Positions 1-5,076 of a stretch of 5,076 nt of DNA are shown here, in pieces; the stretch's first letter is position 1; the number at the start of each line of letters is the position of its first letter. The notes under the pieces were generated by a model. That model searched no databases and was not told the origin of the DNA. It saw only the letters and a program-made list of their open reading frames with translations. The position numbers were made by a program, and so were the translations under genes. Origin of the DNA: Clostridia bacterium (GTDB lineage: Bacteria; Bacillota; Clostridia; Oscillospirales; CAG-272); NCBI GenBank assembly GCA_017416885.1, contig JAFQAM010000220.1:1-5076 (forward strand), in the 5' to 3' direction.

Positions 1-408
1 CTCTTGATACTCACCTTTATTGGTGTAATACGCATTAATATCGTCGTCCATAATATTAAACACAACGATATCCCTAATTTCAATTTTAGTTGTGCCGATA
101 TGAATGTTTACATTCGCAAAAAACGATGTATATCCGGCGCTTGGAAGAACATACGAAACATAATTTCCGTCTTCTCCTGCCTCTGTATCATCAGCACGAA
201 TGGATTGAAGCACGCCTCCGTTTCTAAACCAAATTAGCGCATTACCATTCTCATCAAACAGATTGCAAACTGTTCCGTCATCCAGTGTAACAGTTTCATC
301 ATAATTTACTGTGGATTCATTATGCACACTTTCAGCAGACACAGCTATTGCAAGCATACAAATAAGCATTATGCATAGTGCCACTATAAATATAATTTTC
401 TTTTTCAT
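1..408 (-). CDS. Exported protein of unknown function, N-terminal part (cut by left window edge)
   Basis: This reading frame opens with ATG at 408-406 and stays open for 136 codons to the left edge, so the C-terminus is missing. An AAGGAG ribosome binding site lies at 414-419, five bases before the ATG. The first 25 residues form a textbook signal peptide: MKKK, a hydrophobic core at about residues 5-22, and a likely signal peptidase cut after VSA at 23-25. No lipobox is present. The mature part is acidic and beta-rich in appearance, with stretches such as DDGTVCNLFDENGNALIWF (residues 43-61) and later SFFANVNIHIG. I do not recognise the family. The start faintly resembles N-terminal regions of large clostridial surface proteins, for example those preceding leucine-rich repeats, but no repeat is visible in the available part. 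The gene is transcribed away from the AraC-type gene and shares its upstream region. The gene call is secure from start, signal peptide and ribosome binding site; the function is unknown. Confidence 0.88.
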   Translation of the reverse strand, partial: MKKKIIFIVALCIMLICMLAIAVSAESVHNESTVNYDETVTLDDGTVCNLFDENGNALIWFRNGGVLQSIRADDTEAGEDGNYVSYVLPSAGYTSFFANVNIHIGTTKIEIRDIVVFNIMDDDINAYYTNKGEYQE

Positions 409-487
409 AATATCTCCTTAAATAATATAAATTGGTCAAGTAAAGCATATCACATACGAAATAATAATAAAATATACTTTTTTCTCG

Positions 488-535
488 TTTTGTATTAAAT
501 TTACACTAATATTTTTATTTTGTACTTTTTTTACA
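488..535. repeat. Two direct repeats TTTTGTA-N5-TTTACA, 30 bp apart, in the divergent intergenic region
   Basis: The 18-bp pattern TTTTGTA-N5-TTTACA occurs at 488-505 and again at 518-535, so the period is exactly 30 bp, about three helical turns. Each copy also contains a short dyad, TGTA-N7-TACA. Both copies lie just upstream of the extended -10 box at 546-554 and between two divergent genes. Spaced direct repeats upstream of a promoter are a usual binding arrangement for AraC-family activators, so these could be regulator sites. The region is extremely AT-rich, so chance similarity is a real alternative. The repeat is seen in the sequence; the function is inferred. Confidence 0.4.
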
Positions 536-541
536 TTAAAA

Positions 542-568
542 CTTGTGTTATAATTAAATTAACACAAG
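542..568 (+). promoter_or_regulatory. Extended -10 promoter overlapped by a perfect 9-bp inverted repeat (candidate operator)
   Basis: A consensus extended -10 box, TGTTATAAT, lies at 546-554 and reads towards the AraC-type gene. No good -35 box stands 16-18 bp upstream, which is tolerated with an extended -10. Transcription would begin near 561, giving a leader of about 73 nt. The box is overlapped by the inverted repeat CTTGTGTTA (542-550), N9, TAACACAAG (560-568), whose arms match perfectly. The right arm would cover the expected start site, so a protein bound here would probably block the promoter. Autorepression by the adjacent regulator or control by another repressor are both possible. 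The repeat and box are directly visible; their roles are inferred. Confidence 0.55.
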
Positions 569-620
569 CAAATCACCGATTTTCAGGCGCATTTTCTTGA
601 TTTGGTAATTTGTAGTTTTT

Positions 621-627
621 GAAAGGA
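621..627 (+). promoter_or_regulatory. Ribosome binding site deciding the start of the AraC-type gene
   Basis: GAAAGGA lies six bases before the ATG at 634. The frame is also open from an in-frame TTG at 619, but that codon overlaps this site and has no ribosome binding site of its own, so the ATG at 634 is preferred. Confidence 0.75.
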
Positions 628-633
628 ATATAT

Positions 634-1401
634 ATGAAAAAAGACTTTCTTGTTACTAAAATAGAAAAGGTAATGCTTTTCAGAAAGCAAAAGAGCTTTG
701 AAAAATATACAAACACTCTTCCGAATAATGAATTGATTTTTGATTTTGCAGGAGAATATGCTATAAGCATTGGAGATGCTACTTTAAATGTTGTACCAAA
801 CACTATACGCTTTATTCCTTGCGGTACATTTTCTAAATACGAAATTAAACGCAATAAATTAGGAGAGTGTATAGATATATATTTTGATGCAGACAAGCCC
901 ATATCAGATGTTGCATTTACAATTGACGCAAGCGACAAGGAATATATTGGCTCTCTTTTTAAAAAGCTATTTTCAGTATGGACCAGTAAGGGCGAGGGCT
1001 ACTACTTTGAAAGCTTGTCATTAGTATATAAAATTCTTGCAAACCTACAAAAAACCAATTATTTACCAATTGACCAGTATTCATTAATTGAGCCGGCAAT
1101 AAATGAAATAGAAAAGAACTTTTTATATAAAAATTTAACAAGCGAGTATTTAGCATCTGTTTGTGGCATTAGTGAAACTCGTTTAGCAAGGATTTTTAAG
1201 AAAAAATTTGGTCTTCCCATAAAAAAGTACATTATTCAAAAGAAAATGAACTATGCCTGTGAACTTTTAAGATTAAACAGATATTCCGTTGCTCAAATAG
1301 CTGATATGTGTAATTTTTCTGATGTGTACTTTTTCAGCAAACAATTCAAAGTGCACACAGGCACAACGCCAACCGAATATATAAAAAATGCACAGCTTTA
1401 A
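634..1401 (+). CDS. AraC-family transcriptional regulator
   Basis: This 255-residue cytoplasmic protein is a DNA-binding regulator of the AraC/XylS family, of usual length for the family. The C-terminal third (about 155-252) carries the two helix-turn-helix units. The first is around 168-190 (LTSEYLASVCGISETRLARIFKKKFG). The second is around 218-242, ending in the family signature FSKQFKVHTGTTPTEYI. Residues 1 to about 145 form the sensor region; the run ELIFDFAG...YAISIGD...VVPNTIRFIPCG looks like the beta strands of an AraC-type cupin that binds a small ligand, often a sugar. The start at 634 follows a GAAAGGA site; a TTG start at 619 would add five residues and is less likely. The gene has its own candidate promoter at 546-554 and stops four bases before a shared terminator. 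It converges on the transporter-hydrolase pair, which makes them plausible targets, but the ligand and targets cannot be read from the sequence. Confidence 0.93.
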   Translation: MKKDFLVTKIEKVMLFRKQKSFEKYTNTLPNNELIFDFAGEYAISIGDATLNVVPNTIRFIPCGTFSKYEIKRNKLGECIDIYFDADKPISDVAFTIDASDKEYIGSLFKKLFSVWTSKGEGYYFESLSLVYKILANLQKTNYLPIDQYSLIEPAINEIEKNFLYKNLTSEYLASVCGISETRLARIFKKKFGLPIKKYIIQKKMNYACELLRLNRYSVAQIADMCNFSDVYFFSKQFKVHTGTTPTEYIKNAQL

Positions 1402-1404
1402 AAT

Positions 1405-1436
1405 AAAATGACACTTCAATGCGAAGTGCCATTTTT
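1405..1436. terminator. Bidirectional intrinsic terminator between convergent genes
   Basis: The arms at 1405-1417 and 1423-1435 pair around the five-base loop AATGC. The core is CACTTC/GAAGTG, followed outward by one mismatch and then ATG/CAT and A/T pairs. On the plus strand the stem ends in a T run (1432-1436) and terminates the AraC-type gene. On the minus strand the only mismatch becomes a G-U pair and the stem is followed by TTTTATTTT, so it also terminates the glycoside hydrolase gene. It fills nearly all of the 37-bp gap between the two stop codons. Confidence 0.85.
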
Positions 1437-1438
1437 GC

Positions 1439-4183
1439 TTAAATATCAAAATCCCCATATACCTTTATTGTGGTGTAAGAATAGGGTTGTGCTATAAAAT
1501 GTATGATATTATCTTTTATATTGGTTATTTCTTCAAGCTCGGCTTCATCATTTGATGAATATACCGCCTTTTTAGTATTAAAGAAAATTTCAAGTGTACA
1601 TTCTGTTTCCTTACATTCGGTTTCTACAAATCGTAGCACTATTGCATCATTTTCTTTTTCGGCTTTCTTTATCGACACAAGTCTAACATTACTTTTATCT
1701 ACTCTTAGCATACACTTGTCAAAAGCAATTTTCTTGCTAACTATTAGTCTATGCTCGTTTTCGTTACTCCATGTTGGCACAATATCGTTATGCTTTCCGT
1801 TATACAAAAGAATTGACAAATGGTACTGAGCTTGACATTCCTCAACCGAGGTGTATATCAAATTGTTACATCTATTTGAACTTGCATATAGATAAATATG
1901 TGCTTTATCCTCTGAAAATTCTCTATTAAATTGATTATATTTTATGTTTCCTAAATGGAATACGGGCATATCTCTTGTATAAATGGCAACTCCATTATTT
2001 TCCCCATCTACCGCTATCCAATTTTGCGTTATGGAAAAATCGTTTGCATTCAAAGGAATATAGTCTGTGTCCTCTCTCTTTTCTCCCGAGGGTAGCTCCG
2101 TATAAAATTTAGGATTTTTCAGCTTGAACGGAAATGCAAAAAAGTAATTTTTCTTGTATCTGTCATAAAAATCGCCAATTAATCCTGTGGCATTTTCATA
2201 GCTTACATCCACATCTATGGTTCTTTCGTGCTTATAAAATACAAATTGAGTGTTAATTATAGCACCACTTTGCTCCTCGTACCCCTTTTGTACCAAAACA
2301 TAGGCTACATCACCCTCGTAAAGCTTAAAATCTGTTTTCTTGGGAATTTCAAAACTTAAATTTGAATCTGTCTTTTGCTCTGTGTACGCATATACAAACT
2401 GACCAAGCTCGAATCTTGCTTGACTATCAATATATTCCGCACCTGATTCCTTATCAATCAAGCTGACAATTCGTTTTGTTTGTCTGTTAACACTGATTTT
2501 ATAAAAGTCCGTTTCTATAAAATTTGTATCAATTTCAATTGATTCCTTATATGGCAGTATTCCCTCTGTTCTCCTCGCTTCAACACCTTCAAACTCCATC
2601 GTTTCGGTAACCACAGCTTCGTTCGGTAAAACTTGGTGTTTTAGGTGTTTAGGCACATAATCGCCTTTTTTTCCATAAATATGGTTTTTTCTGCACCCGG
2701 GAATAGTACTAATTACACTGATTTCTTCGCTATCTGCTTTAGGGCATAAGATTGTTAGCATCTTGTCAAGCTCGCAAACAGATGATAAAACCGACTCTGC
2801 CTTAACCTTTTCTATATTGTGCCTATGCATTTTTTGAGGATGCTTAGATGAGGTTGCCCAGCAGTGCTCATCAAACTCACAGAGCTTAAAATAAATATCA
2901 CGAAAGCTTTTTTGATTATATTTTGCTTTGTTAATTACAGAGTCAAATGTTGATAGCATTTCTACATCATATAGCATTCTTGTTGCTTTTCTTTTCTTGG
3001 ACATCAAATTAGGCGCAATTGTAGCAAAATCCGCCCATTGGTCGCTGATATCACCCCTTAATGTAGGAATGGAATCCCCGTATTTTTCTTCCAATTTTGA
3101 CATAAATACAGAAGGTATTTCCATACTGAATTTAGGATACTTCCACTTTTTGTTCATTTCCTCGCAAACAGTCAAAAGCATAGTTGTAGGTGGTTCTCTG
3201 TCATCGTAAAAGCTGATTGGCAGAATATCATATGCACAGGGCTCGATTTGGCTTATTCTTTCAGAAAACCATTTTTCTGTTTTCAGCATTTTTGTCGTAT
3301 CAAAATAAAAGCTTCCCTCAGGGTATTGCCTTAAGGTATCACACCAAATTCCATCAAGTCCGTGCTGTCTGTATGAGCGTTGATTCCAAAGCAAAACTCT
3401 TTCATTGCTTGAAATGTCCTCCCACCAAAACAATGGTGGAATATTTGTATTAGGTGAGGAATTTCTAAAGCCATTTGCGAGTATTCCTATATACTTAATG
3501 CCCATTTTTGTGAAGCAATTAACCGCCGACCAGCTAACTCCCGACAAATCCACATAAAAGGCACACTTGGGAGAAATACCGTATTTTTCCTTTGCCTCAA
3601 GGCATCCAAAATACATTCCACGCACTAACTGCTCAGAGCTTGCCCAAGAGGTATGCACTCCACTGCACACAGCACTTAAGTCTATTTTTTTCTTCACAAA
3701 AAGATCTTTAAGCAGTGCTTTTTCTTCCTCTGTTGCGTAAGAATCGAAAGCATCGAGCCACCAATAATGCTCTATCATATATTTAAAGCCATCGTGCTTT
3801 TGGCATAGCTCCATTGCTTTTTTCAGGTATTCATAGCATTCATAATGTAGCTTTTCTATGTATGCACAGTATCCTAAATCCTCGTGAGAGGAATACAAAA
3901 GAGGGATTTCCCAATGCTTTTGCGGAACAACTAAAAATTCTTTGTCCACAGGCGTGTCCTCAAATGGAGTTATGCATACTGTGGCTAATCGCTCCTCATT
4001 ATAGCAGGGTATCATAGCAGAAAAGCTTGCTGCAAATATTTTTCCACCAAACACAGCCTCTTTGTCAATGAAAATGTTTACCTCATATGGGTTACACATA
4101 TCCCAATCTGCAACCTCAAAATAAAGCATATTTTTATCCTCGTAGGAAATAAACGGTGTTTGTAAAAAACGCGAAATTCTCAT
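1439..4183 (-). CDS. GH38 alpha-mannosidase-like glycoside hydrolase, cytoplasmic
   Basis: This 914-residue protein looks like a bacterial family 38 glycoside hydrolase: zinc-dependent, retaining, typically releasing alpha-linked mannose. Residues 1-90 form a beta-rich N-terminal region. The catalytic domain begins at the SSHEDLGY motif (98-105), the counterpart of the family HTDIGY motif, giving zinc ligands H100 and D102. D212 in FYVDLSGVSW is the expected nucleophile and zinc ligand. DDREPP (327-332) matches the family DNxPP region near the likely acid/base. GDISDQWADF (378-386) matches the conserved GDWxDWWAD stretch. FDEHCWA (437-443) matches DEHTWG, so H440 is the fourth zinc ligand. 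A helical middle domain follows to about 475, then beta-sandwich domains from about 555 to the end. There is no signal peptide, so it acts in the cytoplasm. An AAGGAG site at 4191-4196 fixes the start. It lies 35 nt downstream of the transporter gene, probably in the same operon. The family is fairly sure; the exact substrate and linkage are not. Confidence 0.87.
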   Translation of the reverse strand: MRISRFLQTPFISYEDKNMLYFEVADWDMCNPYEVNIFIDKEAVFGGKIFAASFSAMIPCYNEERLATVCITPFEDTPVDKEFLVVPQKHWEIPLLYSSHEDLGYCAYIEKLHYECYEYLKKAMELCQKHDGFKYMIEHYWWLDAFDSYATEEEKALLKDLFVKKKIDLSAVCSGVHTSWASSEQLVRGMYFGCLEAKEKYGISPKCAFYVDLSGVSWSAVNCFTKMGIKYIGILANGFRNSSPNTNIPPLFWWEDISSNERVLLWNQRSYRQHGLDGIWCDTLRQYPEGSFYFDTTKMLKTEKWFSERISQIEPCAYDILPISFYDDREPPTTMLLTVCEEMNKKWKYPKFSMEIPSVFMSKLEEKYGDSIPTLRGDISDQWADFATIAPNLMSKKRKATRMLYDVEMLSTFDSVINKAKYNQKSFRDIYFKLCEFDEHCWATSSKHPQKMHRHNIEKVKAESVLSSVCELDKMLTILCPKADSEEISVISTIPGCRKNHIYGKKGDYVPKHLKHQVLPNEAVVTETMEFEGVEARRTEGILPYKESIEIDTNFIETDFYKISVNRQTKRIVSLIDKESGAEYIDSQARFELGQFVYAYTEQKTDSNLSFEIPKKTDFKLYEGDVAYVLVQKGYEEQSGAIINTQFVFYKHERTIDVDVSYENATGLIGDFYDRYKKNYFFAFPFKLKNPKFYTELPSGEKREDTDYIPLNANDFSITQNWIAVDGENNGVAIYTRDMPVFHLGNIKYNQFNREFSEDKAHIYLYASSNRCNNLIYTSVEECQAQYHLSILLYNGKHNDIVPTWSNENEHRLIVSKKIAFDKCMLRVDKSNVRLVSIKKAEKENDAIVLRFVETECKETECTLEIFFNTKKAVYSSNDEAELEEITNIKDNIIHFIAQPYSYTTIKVYGDFDI

Positions 4184-4202
4184 AGCGTATCTCCTTGTAT
4201 AG

Positions 4203-4224
4203 CTTTAGCTTCGATGAGCTAAAG
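4203..4224 (-). other. Intercistronic hairpin covering the transporter stop codon
   Basis: A perfect 8-bp inverted repeat, CTTTAGCT, six-base loop, AGCTAAAG, spans the TAG stop codon of the transporter gene and ends six bases before the ribosome binding site of the hydrolase gene. No T run follows on the minus strand (the next bases are CTATACAAGG), so it is not a standard terminator. It could act as an mRNA stability or translation-tuning element, or be incidental. Confidence 0.45.
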
Positions 4225-5076
4225 GTTAACTAAAATAATTGAAGTAATTGACAACAAAAGGACAGCCAAATCCTTTTTTGTGGGCTTTTCTTTGTAAATT
4301 ATTAAGCTTAAAATCAACGAAAACAGAATGCTACTAATGTTTATTGCAGGAAAAAACACAGAGCTATTAAGCTTTCCTGCAAGATATGTATTAAGTAGAT
4401 TACAGGAAGCAAAGAAAACACCTATTACAATGCAGGATGCAAAATTTTTACCCCGTATTTTGTTGGAGCCCTTTTTGAGAAAAAGGAAAAGCAAAAACGA
4501 TATAGCAAAGCAAAATGTAAATGCTACTAAAATAAATGAATTTAGCTGATATGAATAGGCTGAGCTTTGATGTATTTTTTGAACAACTCCAAGTCCACCC
4601 GATGAAATTAAAGCCAATATTAGAGGTGGAAAATATGAAATTGATGATTTTTTATCTGATTTTGATTCCTTACTAATTCCTGAAATTACAAGAACAGGGA
4701 TAGCCATTAAAATTCCCAGTGCTCCCAAAACCGTTATTTTCTCGTCCCAAAATACAGCACCGGACAGAGTTGGAATTAAAAAGCCAAAGGAATATATAGT
4801 GGCACAAAGGGCTATTTTCCCATTTGATAAAGCAATTGTATAGAACCATTGAGCGCACACAAGAAGAATGCCATAAATTAAGGCAAGAAAAAATGTGTAG
4901 GCAGAAAGTCCATTAAAGCTGAAAAAATTGACTATGAGTAATGTAATGCTGCCAATACCAAAAATAAGCGCCTGTATGCCAAAGAACTCACGCTTTTTAA
5001 AAGAAAACGAAGCGAAGCCTCTTGTCAATACATTTCTTACCGATGCAAGAGTAGCACTTAATATCAAAAGCAATGC
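4219..5076 (-). CDS. EamA/DMT-family membrane transporter, 5' end cut by right window edge
   Basis: The frame runs from the right edge to a TAG stop at 4221-4219. The first in-window start candidate is a TTG at 5073, but the frame is still open at 5076 and no ribosome binding site is visible, so the true start is probably a few codons beyond the edge. The roughly 285 visible residues are almost the full usual family length. About ten hydrophobic segments are seen, near residues 1-17, 32-50, 59-82, 89-108, 114-132, 147-165, 178-199, 212-230, 236-259 and 266-282 (numbered from the TTG). They form two homologous halves separated by a charged loop at 133-144 (KESKSDKK). Each half ends in the EamA pattern: a helix, a short acidic or basic hinge (FWDEKIT at 108-114; YKEKPTKKD at 260-268), then a last helix. 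The DMT superfamily exports or imports small metabolites, and some members carry sugars. The gene precedes the hydrolase by 35 nt, suggesting co-transcription and a related substrate, but the cargo is unknown. Confidence 0.87.
   Translation of the reverse strand, partial: ALLLILSATLASVRNVLTRGFASFSFKKREFFGIQALIFGIGSITLLIVNFFSFNGLSAYTFFLALIYGILLVCAQWFYTIALSNGKIALCATIYSFGFLIPTLSGAVFWDEKITVLGALGILMAIPVLVISGISKESKSDKKSSISYFPPLILALISSGGLGVVQKIHQSSAYSYQLNSFILVAFTFCFAISFLLFLFLKKGSNKIRGKNFASCIVIGVFFASCNLLNTYLAGKLNSSVFFPAINISSILFSLILSLIIYKEKPTKKDLAVLLLSITSIILVNL

Noticed and set aside
4..237. Plus-strand open frame of 77 codons
   Set aside because: It is antisense to the exported protein gene, which has a signal peptide and a strong ribosome binding site; no site precedes the plus-strand frame.
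355..408. Lipoprotein signal peptide, because of cysteines at residues 12 and 17
   Set aside because: The residues before each cysteine (VAL and MLI) do not fit a lipobox, and a normal VSA cleavage site follows.
421..480. Minus-strand promoter for the exported protein gene, such as TTGACC near 432-437 or TATATT boxes
   Set aside because: No pair of -35 and -10 boxes with proper spacing fits; the TTGACC is too close to the ribosome binding site and many AT-rich hexamers are expected by chance here.
619..633. TTG start for the AraC-type protein, adding five residues
   Set aside because: The TTG overlaps the ribosome binding site that serves the ATG at 634, and no other site lies upstream at proper distance.
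573..938. Minus-strand open frame of 121 codons overlapping the start of the AraC-type gene
   Set aside because: It lies antisense to a well-supported gene, has no convincing ribosome binding site and resembles no known protein; it is a shadow frame.
4673..4858. Minus-strand 61-codon frame inside the transporter gene
   Set aside because: It overlaps the transporter in another frame and has no family resemblance; it is a shadow.

Overview
The window is AT-rich (about one third G+C by eye) and uses strong AAGGAG-type ribosome binding sites, short intergenic gaps and AT-rich codons. This suggests a low-GC Gram-positive, probably a gut- or rumen-type Clostridia. That is inferred from style, since there is no rRNA or marker gene to fix the taxon. 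No mobile element, CRISPR array, tRNA, rRNA or recognisable riboswitch was found.

Layout. Positions 1-408 (minus strand) hold the first 136 codons of an exported protein that runs off the left edge; it has a clear signal peptide and an unrecognised mature part. Positions 409-633 are a very AT-rich divergent intergenic region. It carries two copies of TTTTGTA-N5-TTTACA exactly 30 bp apart, then a perfect 9-bp inverted repeat whose left arm overlaps a consensus extended -10 box. Positions 634-1401 (plus) encode an AraC-family regulator with an N-terminal cupin-like sensor region and a C-terminal double helix-turn-helix. It converges on a minus-strand pair across a shared bidirectional terminator at 1405-1436.

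The minus-strand pair, in transcription order, is a ten-helix EamA/DMT-type membrane transporter (4219 to beyond 5076, 5' end cut by the window) and, 35 nt downstream, a 914-residue cytoplasmic GH38 alpha-mannosidase-like glycoside hydrolase (1439-4183). All four expected zinc-site and nucleophile residues of the hydrolase are visible. A small intercistronic hairpin covers the transporter stop codon.

Working together (inference): the transporter and hydrolase look co-transcribed. With the neighbouring AraC-type regulator, a family that often senses sugars, they would fit a small locus for taking in or handling a mannose-containing or related glycoside and cleaving it inside the cell. The regulator is convergent rather than divergent to the pair, so its control of them is plausible but not shown. 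The most unusual signals are the operator-like repeats in front of the regulator and the divergent active-site surroundings of the GH38 enzyme. Nothing here is clearly a previously undescribed system.
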